Assembly (NCBI GenBank): GCA_016932835.1
Contig: JAFGCD010000138.1
Location: forward strand, 1 to 64,000
DNA: 64,000 nucleotides
Source of the DNA: Sedimentisphaerales bacterium
GTDB lineage: Bacteria > Planctomycetota > Phycisphaerae > Sedimentisphaerales > Anaerobacaceae
Direction: 5' to 3'
Part shown: positions 52,058 through 60,463 of the stretch, piece after piece
How the letters are laid out: every line of letters starts with the position of its first letter
How positions within the stretch are numbered: position 1 is the stretch's first letter
The notes under the pieces: generated by a model
What the model saw: the letters and a program-made list of their open reading frames with translations, nothing else
Database searches by the model: none
Told to the model about the DNA's origin: nothing
Position numbers and translations under genes: made by a program

Positions 52058-52855
52058 ATGATAGAAATCCTGCAAGATTTTGAACATGCATCAGAGCGGC
52101 TGAGTCCGCTGATTCTGATTGCTCCGGGCATCCTGGGCGTGGCCATCGGACTGTTTATCTGGCTTGGAGGATTTGGTCTCAGAAAACAGTTGCTCCTGGC
52201 TGCCGGCGGTATAGTCGGGGCTGTATTGGGGTATTTTGTCATCGGGCCCCAAACAGTTTCCGTCGCCGGTCTCGCCTGCGCAGGCGCTTTCCTGGCGATA
52301 GTCTTCGAAAGGTTTTTTATCGGAGCATTGTCAGCCGTACTGGCGGTGGTTGTGACCTTTGCGGTGCTTGCCAGGCCGTATATCGGAGATGTTGGCCCGA
52401 TACCAAAACATGCCCAGGCCGAAGCGTTGAATTCGGCACAAAGCGCTACCCTGGTGGAATCGTACGCGGTACAACTGGCCGAATCCACAAAACAAACCTG
52501 CTCGCAGATGCCGAACTACAACTGGGCGATGCTGGTCGCAGCAGCGGTGGCGGGGATGATAGGCGGCTACGCCTTCCGCCGAACAGCCTCGGCTGTCTCC
52601 TGCGCAACCCTCGGAGCCATGCTGATCTTCGCAGGGGCAATCCTGCTGTTACTGAATAAGGGCGGCAATCCGATCACAAGCATCTTCAACAGCTCGCCGG
52701 TTTATGCTATTGTGCTTGGTGCAATGGCAGCCTTAGGAACCGTCGAGCAATTGATACTCTATAGACCGAGAAAACAAAAATCGAGAAAAACCGGAAAATC
52801 AGACAGGACCGACGGTGAATCACAATCCGCAGGGCAAACCTGGCGGACCTCTTAG
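52058..52855 (+). CDS. Polytopic membrane protein (unknown)
   Basis: A 265-residue protein with about seven to eight hydrophobic segments, glycine-rich (GILGVAIGLFIWLGGFG, then GGIVGAVLGYFVIG). A soluble loop around residues 110-150 (KHAQAEALNSAQSATLVESY) and a basic tail (RPRKQKSRKTGKS) are present. It resembles small DUF4203-like membrane proteins in layout, but the match is uncertain and no function can be given. The ATG at 52058 is preferred over GTG codons at 52046 and 52052. It is followed by a second membrane gene of similar style, 58 bases on, so the two are probably an operon. Confidence 0.75.
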   Translation: MIEILQDFEHASERLSPLILIAPGILGVAIGLFIWLGGFGLRKQLLLAAGGIVGAVLGYFVIGPQTVSVAGLACAGAFLAIVFERFFIGALSAVLAVVVTFAVLARPYIGDVGPIPKHAQAEALNSAQSATLVESYAVQLAESTKQTCSQMPNYNWAMLVAAAVAGMIGGYAFRRTASAVSCATLGAMLIFAGAILLLLNKGGNPITSIFNSSPVYAIVLGAMAALGTVEQLILYRPRKQKSRKTGKSDRTDGESQSAGQTWRTS

Positions 52856-52913
52856 TCGGCGCCGGGCGGGTGTAGTCGCCGCCGAACCGAAAACGAATTT
52901 AGGAGACAGATAT

Positions 52914-53591
52914 ATGGATTGCCTTACAATACTCGCACAGGCCGCAGACAGCACAAGCTCAGGGGGCGCAGTCGTCCCGATCGAATCGTTCTGGCAACAC
53001 ATAACGTCACTGGGCCAACTCGAAGCATTCATGTTTGTGTCCTTTGGGGTAGTATGGCTTTTTTACGGATGGCGGGTCTTTAAGGTGCTGGTCGTAATCA
53101 GCTTTGCCCTGCTCGGCTTGGCGATGGGAACCGCGGCAACAGGGATTATTCACGGCATTCAGAATAAAATGGTCGGAGGCGTTATAGGTATGCTGGCGCT
53201 TGCGATTCTATCGGTCCCGTTGATGCGATGGGCCGTAAGCCTGCTTGGCGCGATGGCCGGCGCGATATTCACCGCAGGAATATGGTACGCATGCGGACTT
53301 AGCGAGAAATATATCCTGGCAGGGGCACTTATCGGAATGGTCGGAGGGGGAATGATTTCATTTATCGTTTTCAGGATAGCAGTGATACTCTTTACCAGCA
53401 TGGGCGGCGGCGCGCTCGTACTGACCGGCGCCCTGGCTCTTCTATACCGATACAGTTCTGCGCAGGCGCAGATGGAACACGTCATAACCCATCAAAAATG
53501 GGTCTTGCCTGTAGGACTCATGGTGCCGATGCTGGTAGGACTTATAGCACAGCACAAGTTCGTCAAAGGCTCCAAAGAATGGGAGATATGA
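52914..53591 (+). CDS. Polytopic membrane protein (unknown, partner of 52058)
   Basis: A 225-residue protein with about six transmembrane segments. After a short N-terminal periplasmic stretch it has FMFVSFGVVWLFYGWRVFKV, then alternating Gly/Ala-rich helices, and a hydrophilic C-terminal KFVKGSKEWEI. The topology resembles the preceding gene, suggesting a paired or subunit relationship. The start at 52914 has an AGGAGA site; an upstream in-frame ATG at 52815 overlaps the previous gene. No motif gives a function. Confidence 0.75.
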   Translation: MDCLTILAQAADSTSSGGAVVPIESFWQHITSLGQLEAFMFVSFGVVWLFYGWRVFKVLVVISFALLGLAMGTAATGIIHGIQNKMVGGVIGMLALAILSVPLMRWAVSLLGAMAGAIFTAGIWYACGLSEKYILAGALIGMVGGGMISFIVFRIAVILFTSMGGGALVLTGALALLYRYSSAQAQMEHVITHQKWVLPVGLMVPMLVGLIAQHKFVKGSKEWEI

Positions 53592-53645
53592 TTTCCGGCC
53601 CGGCAGTGCGCGCCCGGAGAGATCGATTCACCCGCCCGGCTCGCC

Positions 53646-54869
53646 CTATTTCGCCTTGATGTCATAACACATCAAGGCATTTCCGTGCCGGATGTAAAGC
53701 CGACCATCGGAGATCGACGGGTGGCCCCAGTGCTCGTTGGTTCCTTTCTTTATCTCGAACGAGCTTACCATTTCATACCCTGCCGGGTTGATCTTCACCA
53801 GCCCAAGAGTTCCTTTCTCGCCGTAGCAGTAAAGCAGGCCGTCAACATAGATAACAGCGCCTTTTCCGACGAGATTATCGGTGAATTTGACCTCTCCCGA
53901 AGCCAATTCAACACAGGTCCAGACGCCGCGTGTACCGGCGCCGTGAATATTACCATTAACCAGAACAACTCCGCCGTGATGAACATCGAGAGTTTTCTCA
54001 GACCATTTTTTCGATGACTCTTTGCCGTCCGCGGAGATCTCGAACATGTGGCCTCCGTGGCGGTAGCCGTTCGTGACATACATCATGCCGTTTTCGTAGG
54101 CGGGCGTAACGGCGCTTATGTCGTAGCTGACCTTGTTCGGGTGTCGCCAGAAGATCTCGCCCGTCTTCATGTCGATGCCGACGATGGACTGCTCCACCAT
54201 CGTCAGGATAATGCGATTGGGTCCTCTGTCTATTGCTATCGGAGAACAGTAAGCCGAAAGCTCGCTGAGGCCTTTTGAAGTCCAGACAGTCTTACCTGTC
54301 ATCTTGTTAAGCGCTGCGACGGTGGCGTCTTTACCGCCGGGAGTGCAGATAACCTTTTCGCCGTCTATAAGGACCGATTCGGCGATTCCCCACCGTATAT
54401 TTTTCCCGCCGAACTCTTCGAGCGTATCTCTGTGCCAGATATGCTTGCCGGTCTTGGCGTTGTGGCAAGCGATACGTCCCAGGCCGCTCATCAGGTAGAG
54501 CCTGTCGCCGTCGATTGTCGGCGTCGTGCGGGTTCCGGGGTTGGCGCCCTTCCAGCCGGGACCGTAAGTGACTTTCCATTTCACGTCGCCGTTGAGGTCG
54601 AAGGCAAAGAGGATGCCGTCGTCGCCCACAACACCGGTAGTATAGACAAGACCGTCCGCAATGGAAACGGACGCATAACCATTGCCGAGCCCCTCGAATG
54701 ACCACAATTCCTTCGGCCCTGCATCGGGCCATTTCTTCACCAGGCCGGTCTCACCCGACAGGCCGTCCCGAGTCGGCCCGCGAAACTGCGGCCAATCGAC
54801 AGCACCGGCGATTGAAGACAGACACAAAACGACCGACAAGACTATGGTTGTTATTCTTGTATATTTCAT
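53646..54869 (-). CDS. Exported PQQ-repeat beta-propeller protein
   Basis: A 407-residue secreted protein with a signal peptide (LSSIAGAVDWPQFRG). PQQ-like beta-propeller repeats follow, such as GLVYTTGVVGDDGILFAFDL, DRLYLMSGLGRIACHNAKTG and GKHIWHRDTLEEFGGKNIRW. The common WPQFRGPTRDG start is seen in many planctomycete outer-surface or periplasmic proteins annotated as PQQ-binding-like. No quinoprotein dehydrogenase active-site motif was recognised, so the propeller is probably a binding or scaffold domain. A possible promoter lies upstream at 54969-54997. It stands alone on the minus strand. Confidence 0.88.
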   Translation of the reverse strand: MKYTRITTIVLSVVLCLSSIAGAVDWPQFRGPTRDGLSGETGLVKKWPDAGPKELWSFEGLGNGYASVSIADGLVYTTGVVGDDGILFAFDLNGDVKWKVTYGPGWKGANPGTRTTPTIDGDRLYLMSGLGRIACHNAKTGKHIWHRDTLEEFGGKNIRWGIAESVLIDGEKVICTPGGKDATVAALNKMTGKTVWTSKGLSELSAYCSPIAIDRGPNRIILTMVEQSIVGIDMKTGEIFWRHPNKVSYDISAVTPAYENGMMYVTNGYRHGGHMFEISADGKESSKKWSEKTLDVHHGGVVLVNGNIHGAGTRGVWTCVELASGEVKFTDNLVGKGAVIYVDGLLYCYGEKGTLGLVKINPAGYEMVSSFEIKKGTNEHWGHPSISDGRLYIRHGNALMCYDIKAK

Positions 54870-54968
54870 TTGATTCGGCTTCCTTTTCTCTTCTGAAAGA
54901 ACAATATCTTCTGATAGATCACGGGTTGCAGCATCCGGAGGGCCGGGCCCTGCAATATCGCCCGGAAA

Positions 54969-54997
54969 AGACTATCGTATGCCGAGGCAGAATGCAA
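54969..54997 (-). promoter_or_regulatory. Possible promoter of the PQQ-repeat gene
   Basis: TTGCAT-N17-TAGTCT on the minus strand, with the predicted start near 54962, about 93 bases upstream of the gene. Confidence 0.35.
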
Positions 54998-55079
54998 CTG
55001 TTTTGAATCCGCTAATTTTTCCAGGCCGCAATGCCGCCCCGTCTCCGAGCAACGCTGTCTGCACGGCTTATGCAGGTAA

Positions 55080-55108
55080 TTGCAACGAATAGGCAATAGT
55101 AGTATAGT
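55080..55108 (+). promoter_or_regulatory. Promoter of the glycoside hydrolase operon
   Basis: TTGCAA-N17-TATAGT, with the predicted start near 55115 and a leader of about 43 bases before the ATG at 55158. Confidence 0.55.
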
Positions 55109-55157
55109 GGTCTGTGCTGAAAAACTGATGAATACTTACATAATCGAGGACCGGACA

Positions 55158-57161
55158 ATGAGAAAAACGACTCTGACGCCTGCAATTTTGCTGCTACTGT
55201 CCCTGGTGTTTTCAGGCCGGGCAGCCTCGGTGATTCGGGGCCAACAAAACAGCGACCCCCCGGAACGGAAAAACGATTTGTGGCGGTCACTGCAGCAGAA
55301 ACAGCGCAAATCGCCCTCGCCGGATGCGAGCCATCCCGGCAACGTATTTGTGGACGGCGAGAAGGTTCGCATAAAGATCGGCGGCGATGTGTCACCGCAG
55401 GCGGCTCGCTGGCAAGCTCAGGATGACGGCGGAAATGTCATCGCCGAGGGCGCTTTCGAGGGCGGCAATCGAAATGTCGATCTGGGCGAACCCGGCATCG
55501 GCTGGTATCGAATCGGATTCATGGACGGCAACGGCGGGGAAGTCGGCTGGACGACGGCGGCGGTCCTGGCAAAACAGGCAAACCCCACAGCACAGGATTC
55601 GCCGGTATGTGTCGATTCGGCCACGGCATGGTTTGCGAGCAATAACCCCGACCGGCAGGAGCGATTCGCTCAATTAGCAGCCCTGGCGCAGGTGAACTGG
55701 ATTCGCGACCGAATGAGCTGGGGCGGTATTCAGCGAGGTCTGGACGATTTCGCAGATAATACAACCTATGACTCAGCCGCGTCGCTCCAGGCAAAATATG
55801 GTTTGAAGGTCCTCCAGGTATTTCACGACAGTCCGGGCTGGGCGGCCGACAGGCAGCTCGACGGCAGCGAGGGCCCCAAGCGCTTCACGCGAGACCTGAG
55901 AGTCCTCTACAAATTCTGCAAGACTATGGCCCAGCGATACAAGGGGCGCGTCCTGGCGTGGGAGCCGTGGAACGAAGCCAATATAACCGTCTTCGGCGGG
56001 CACACAATCGACGAGATGTGCGCCCATCAAAAGGCCGCGTATCTCGGCTTCAAGGCAGCCGATGCGAAACTGACCGTCTGCTGGAACGTCTATGCCGGGG
56101 CGGGCACTCCGCTGCACACGCAAGGCGTTATCGAAAACGAAAGCTGGCCTTACTTCGAGACGTACAACATTCACTCTTACCAGAAGCCCGAGAAATACAT
56201 CGAACAGTTTACCCCCGCCAGACAGGCCGCCTGCGGCCGGCCAATATGGATTACCGAATGCGGCGTACCCCTGCCCTGGCAGACGGGCGGGCCCTGGCAC
56301 GAAATATCACCAGAAGACCAGATCAAGCAGGCACAATTCATCGCCCGATCCTATGCGAGCAGCCTCTTTGCAGGGGTAAACCGGCATTTCTTCTTCATAC
56401 TGGGCAACTACGGCGAGCGCAATATCCAATTCGGGCTGCTTCGTCACGACCAGACGCCGCGCCCAGGCTACGCGGCCCTGGCAGCGACCGGGCGATTCCT
56501 GAATGGGGCCAGGTGCCTCGGAAGATGGCGTCAGCGCAACGATGAGGCGGTAATGGTTTACGCATTCGACTCGGCGCCTGACGGCAAACGAAACGATGTG
56601 CTTATAATCTGGTCACAACAGCCCAGCGAATGGTCGCCGCCCGGAGAAATGCACATCAAGGCTGTTTACGACTATCTCGGCCGGCCCATAGGAAGAAATA
56701 TCCCGCAAAGCATCGGTATCAGTCCCCTGTATGCGGTACTGGAGAGCGGGGCAGCGGAGAAACTGCAATTGGAACAGCCGCTCCGCACCTCGGAATTTCG
56801 CACGGGCAAGGCATCGCCGATTGTCCTTCAGCTTCAAATGCCGCACATCGCGACAAATCTCGACAAACAGGCGCATATCGTCGATGTTCAAAGCGAAACC
56901 AAACTCGATATCTTCGCATACAACTTCAGCGACGAAGCGGTCGAGGGGGTAGTGATTGTCGAACAGGTTGCGGGTGGATTCAGGCTCTCGCCCGAGCGAA
57001 TGCAAGTAACTCTTGCGCCAATGGATAGAAAACGGCTGCCCATCAGCCTGAAAGCAGAAGACACCGGTGAAGGGACATCATCAGACGGATGGATCAAACT
57101 GCAAGGCCGGTTCTCACAAGGCCGGAGCAGCGTCCTAGCCTTTCGCCTGGTCTCAAAATAG
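55158..57161 (+). CDS. Exported clan GH-A glycoside hydrolase
   Basis: A 667-residue secreted enzyme with a signal peptide (LLLLSLVFSGRAAS). An N-terminal beta-sandwich segment (about 50-150) precedes a TIM barrel. Clan GH-A catalytic residues are visible: acid/base Glu273 in EPWNEAN and nucleophile Glu367 in WITECG. A C-terminal beta domain follows (about 430-667). GH39 or a related family fits best, but the substrate cannot be deduced. The start at 55158 is supported by GAGGA and the signal peptide. It is followed 31 bases later by the oxidoreductase and then the ThuA gene on the same strand, probably one operon. Confidence 0.85.
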   Translation: MRKTTLTPAILLLLSLVFSGRAASVIRGQQNSDPPERKNDLWRSLQQKQRKSPSPDASHPGNVFVDGEKVRIKIGGDVSPQAARWQAQDDGGNVIAEGAFEGGNRNVDLGEPGIGWYRIGFMDGNGGEVGWTTAAVLAKQANPTAQDSPVCVDSATAWFASNNPDRQERFAQLAALAQVNWIRDRMSWGGIQRGLDDFADNTTYDSAASLQAKYGLKVLQVFHDSPGWAADRQLDGSEGPKRFTRDLRVLYKFCKTMAQRYKGRVLAWEPWNEANITVFGGHTIDEMCAHQKAAYLGFKAADAKLTVCWNVYAGAGTPLHTQGVIENESWPYFETYNIHSYQKPEKYIEQFTPARQAACGRPIWITECGVPLPWQTGGPWHEISPEDQIKQAQFIARSYASSLFAGVNRHFFFILGNYGERNIQFGLLRHDQTPRPGYAALAATGRFLNGARCLGRWRQRNDEAVMVYAFDSAPDGKRNDVLIIWSQQPSEWSPPGEMHIKAVYDYLGRPIGRNIPQSIGISPLYAVLESGAAEKLQLEQPLRTSEFRTGKASPIVLQLQMPHIATNLDKQAHIVDVQSETKLDIFAYNFSDEAVEGVVIVEQVAGGFRLSPERMQVTLAPMDRKRLPISLKAEDTGEGTSSDGWIKLQGRFSQGRSSVLAFRLVSK

Positions 57162-57192
57162 AATCCTGTCTGAACAAATGGAGTGCATGATT

Positions 57193-58602
57193 ATGAACGC
57201 CGGAATACATCGCAGGGATTTTCTCAAGAATACAGCCGCAGGAGCAGGATTGGTTATCCTGGGCAACAGCCGAAACGCTTTCACATATCAGGCCAACGAA
57301 AAACTCAACGTCGCACTGATCGGGGTCGCCGGCCGAGGCAACTGGTTCGTCTCGGCGATTCCTAATGTCGGGGCGAATGTCGTGGCGATGTGCGACGTCA
57401 ACGAGCGTAAAGCCGCCAATTCATTCAAGGAGATCCCCCAGGCCAGGAAGTATTTCGATTTCCGCAGGATGCTCGACGAGATGGACAGGCAAATCGACGC
57501 CGTCACCGTAGCCACTCCTGACAATACCCACGCGGTCATCTCGGCGGCGGCGATCAAGATGGGCAAGGGCGTGCTGTGCGAGAAACCGCTGACACACGAC
57601 CTCTTCGAGGCCCGGCGAATGCGCGAACTGGCTGCGAAACACAAAGTCGCCACGCAAATGGGCAACCAGGGCACGGCCAGCGAAGGTTTTCGCCGGGCCG
57701 TCGAGATCATCCAGGCCGGCCTGCTTGGTGACGTGCGAGAGGTGCACGCATGGAATACCGGCGGCGGCGCCGGCGACCGCCCGATGCCAGTCGAAGAACA
57801 TGCGATTCCGGACTATATCCACTGGGACCTCTGGCTCGGACCCGCCAAATACAGGCCGTATAACTCCAGATGGATGGACTGGCATACATGGCGCGACTTC
57901 GCTACGGGAAATCTGGGCAACTGGGCATCGCACACGATGAACGTGGCCTTCAAAGGTCTCGGAATCGATACGCTCTGGCCAAGCCAGCCCGAAGCGAACG
58001 ATACCGCGAACAAACCAGTGATAAGCATCGAGGCGGAGGTCTCCGGATACCACAAGGCGACATTCCCGAAATGGGAAATAATCCGCTACGACATCGGCGC
58101 CCGTTGGCTCCGCACAGGCAGGGACATGCCGCCGGTGCGTATCAACTGGTACAACGGCGGCGGGCAGGCCCCGGGCCCACGTGCCAAAATCGAAGAGATG
58201 ATGGGCAGGCGACTTGACTGGGGCGATGCGGGCGAAAAAAAGTGGGACGACCACGCGGGCTGCCTGCTCGTCGGGACGGAGGGAATGCTGCATTCAACCG
58301 GGCATAATACGTCTTATACGCTGCTGCCCGCTGATAAATTCGAAGGATTTGAAAAACCACAGCCCACGCTGCCCCGCTCGCGCGGACACGAAGCCGAGTG
58401 GATCGAGGCGTGCAAAGGCGGCCCCGCAGCAATGTCAAATTTCGATTATGCCGATCCGTTGGCGGAATTCGTTCTGCTGGGCAATGTCGCCACGCAGTTC
58501 GAAGGCCGAATCGATTTCGACCCGATGGAAATGAAGATCACAAATAATTCAAACGCCCACGACGCCCTGTACCGCGAGTACCGAAAAGGGTGGTCGCTGT
58601 AG
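57193..58602 (+). CDS. Tat-exported Gfo/Idh/MocA-family oxidoreductase
   Basis: A 469-residue NAD(P)-dependent oxidoreductase with a twin-arginine signal (HRRDFLKNTAAGAGLVILG), so it is exported folded. The Rossmann motif is VALIGVAGRGNW and the acidic strand end is VAMCDVNERKA. The family EKP motif is in GVLCEKPLTHD, and a C-terminal substrate domain follows. Characterised members oxidise or reduce sugars and inositols; the substrate here is unknown. The start at 57193 is chosen for the GGAG spacing; ATG codons at 57178 and 57187 are alternatives. It lies between a glycoside hydrolase and a ThuA gene, fitting stepwise sugar breakdown. Confidence 0.93.
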   Translation: MNAGIHRRDFLKNTAAGAGLVILGNSRNAFTYQANEKLNVALIGVAGRGNWFVSAIPNVGANVVAMCDVNERKAANSFKEIPQARKYFDFRRMLDEMDRQIDAVTVATPDNTHAVISAAAIKMGKGVLCEKPLTHDLFEARRMRELAAKHKVATQMGNQGTASEGFRRAVEIIQAGLLGDVREVHAWNTGGGAGDRPMPVEEHAIPDYIHWDLWLGPAKYRPYNSRWMDWHTWRDFATGNLGNWASHTMNVAFKGLGIDTLWPSQPEANDTANKPVISIEAEVSGYHKATFPKWEIIRYDIGARWLRTGRDMPPVRINWYNGGGQAPGPRAKIEEMMGRRLDWGDAGEKKWDDHAGCLLVGTEGMLHSTGHNTSYTLLPADKFEGFEKPQPTLPRSRGHEAEWIEACKGGPAAMSNFDYADPLAEFVLLGNVATQFEGRIDFDPMEMKITNNSNAHDALYREYRKGWSL

Positions 58603-58632
58603 GCCGCGTAGTCGAGCGAAGGAGGATTCATT

Positions 58633-59598
58633 ATGTCAAGCAGGCATTTCATAACAGCGGTCGCCGCCGCTGCGATACTTGCTCCTCTGCATATTTCACA
58701 CGCGCAGTTGAGCGAGCAGCAGAAGCGGCTCATCGATTCGGCCGTCCCCGAGAAGGCGACTGTCACACCAAAGCAGCCCCGGCGGGTGCTTATCTGGAAT
58801 ACCCCCTTCATGGAGCAGTCGCCGCACAAGGGATACACTATCCCGCAAGCCGAATATGCGATGAGGCTGCTCGGCAAAAGAACAGGGGCCTTCGAGCCGG
58901 TCGTCAGCGACGACGTTGCCATGTACCTGCCCGAAAACCTCAAGAAATTGGACGCGATAATAATGAACAACAGCAACGGCCCCTGGATTCGCCCGACCGA
59001 GAAGGACATGGCCAAGTTCAAGAATTACGGCGATGATATCGACGCTGCAGAGAAGATGCTTCGAAAGAGCCTGCTCGACTGGGTCGCCGACGGCGGCGGA
59101 ATCGTTGCCTATCATCATGCAGTAGGCGGCAATACTCACTGGGGCGAATTCCTCGAACTGCTCGGCGCCGGATACTGGGGACATCCCTGGAATGAGGAGG
59201 TCGCCGTCAAGCTCGATGAGCCCGACAATCCTCTGCTTGCGGCCTTCGAAGGCGAGGATTTCCGCATAGCCGAGGAGATATTCCAGTTCCGCGAACCCTA
59301 TTCGCGAGAAAAGCTGCGGGTGCTCTTGTCGCTCGATACGAAAAAGACCAATATGACCGTCCCCTGGATTCACCGCACCGATGGCGACTTTGCTCTGGCC
59401 TGGATTAAGCAGCACGGCAAAGGCCGGGTATTCTACTGTGCGTTCGGCCATCGCACCGAGATTTGGTGGAATAAGCCAATCCTGCGATTCTACCTCGACG
59501 GGATACAGTTCGCGACCGGCGATTTGAAGGCCGATACGACACCGAGCGGACCGATTAAGCCGATACCGCCGGCCAAGGCCGTCGAAACGCAATCATAA
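58633..59598 (+). CDS. Exported ThuA-like domain protein
   Basis: A 321-residue protein with a signal peptide (AAAAILAPLHISHAQ) and a ThuA-like glutamine-amidotransferase-fold domain. Its motifs are DAIIMNNSNGPW, WVADGGGIVAYHHAVGG and RVFYCAFGHRTEIW. ThuA proteins are linked to 3-keto-disaccharide handling in other bacteria; the enzymatic role here is inferred, not shown. It is the third gene of a likely operon after the glycoside hydrolase and the Gfo/Idh/MocA oxidoreductase. The start at 58633 follows GAAGGAGG. Confidence 0.88.
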   Translation: MSSRHFITAVAAAAILAPLHISHAQLSEQQKRLIDSAVPEKATVTPKQPRRVLIWNTPFMEQSPHKGYTIPQAEYAMRLLGKRTGAFEPVVSDDVAMYLPENLKKLDAIIMNNSNGPWIRPTEKDMAKFKNYGDDIDAAEKMLRKSLLDWVADGGGIVAYHHAVGGNTHWGEFLELLGAGYWGHPWNEEVAVKLDEPDNPLLAAFEGEDFRIAEEIFQFREPYSREKLRVLLSLDTKKTNMTVPWIHRTDGDFALAWIKQHGKGRVFYCAFGHRTEIWWNKPILRFYLDGIQFATGDLKADTTPSGPIKPIPPAKAVETQS

Positions 59599-59622
59599 AG
59601 GCCTTCCGATGGCGGCTCCATC

Positions 59623-60372
59623 TCAGCCGAAGATGTCCTTACGGCGGCGCAGCTCCGCGAAGACTTCGGAATCCGGAGCATCGGGCATGGCAAGGGCGGC
59701 CTTGACTTCGCCGCAGGTCGCTCGAAGGAATATATTAGTCTCTTTCTCGCGAGATATCGTCGAAGGAGGGGCAAAATCGCCGCTTCCAAGCAGCCCTTGC
59801 ACAGCCTTATTGCCCGGCTCAATTGTCAGTGCGAATTCGTAGTTCTCCTGTGTGTAGTCGTGGCCCGGATAGACAAGCGTATCTTCGGGTAAAGCAGCAA
59901 TCTTGCCCAGAGAATCCCACATGGTCCGAGCGTCGCATTCGAGCAGCCTGCCGCAGCCGCCCGTAAAGAGAGTATCGCCTGTGAACAGCATCCCGCACTC
60001 ACCCTCGAACGGTCCGACGTAATAGCAGACCGAATCAGCCGTATGCCCGGGAGTAGCAAGGAGTCGAACACGCACAGGCCCCAATTCCATTGTCTCGCCG
60101 TCGCCGATACATCGGTCCACGCCGGAGACCCGGCTGCCGCGTAACGCAACTACTTCGCAGCCGCTCGCGCTCTTGACCCTGCCGGCGCCCTGGACATGGT
60201 CGAAGTGATGATGCGTCAGCAGTATCGCCGAAAGAGTCAGGCCCCTGGCTTTGAGAATATCGAATACGGCCGTGCTGTCGCCGGGATCGACTACGAATAC
60301 GACCCCGCCGACATGTTCGCAGAGGTAGATGAAGTTATCGTCGAAAGCGCGGATTGTAGTTACTCGATTCAT
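59623..60372 (-). CDS. MBL-fold hydrolase (glyoxalase II-like)
   Basis: A 249-residue metallo-beta-lactamase-fold hydrolase. The zinc motif is LLTHHHFDHVQGAG, followed by later ligands in TPGHTADSVCYY and FTGDTLFTGGCG, and VYPGHDYTQENYEFAL is typical of hydroxyacylglutathione-hydrolase-type proteins. The usual substrate in this family is a thioester such as S-lactoylglutathione, but other thiols are used in many bacteria. The start at 60372 has an AAGGCGG site; the longer frame to 60423 lacks one. It is convergent with the ThuA gene. Confidence 0.9.
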   Translation of the reverse strand: MNRVTTIRAFDDNFIYLCEHVGGVVFVVDPGDSTAVFDILKARGLTLSAILLTHHHFDHVQGAGRVKSASGCEVVALRGSRVSGVDRCIGDGETMELGPVRVRLLATPGHTADSVCYYVGPFEGECGMLFTGDTLFTGGCGRLLECDARTMWDSLGKIAALPEDTLVYPGHDYTQENYEFALTIEPGNKAVQGLLGSGDFAPPSTISREKETNIFLRATCGEVKAALAMPDAPDSEVFAELRRRKDIFG

Positions 60373-60463
60373 GCAGCCGCCTTGCTCTGAGAAGGTTTTC
60401 AAGCGGGGTATAATCTTACCCACGAACGCCCTCGCCGGTCAAGCCAAGCAGGCGACGATCTGA

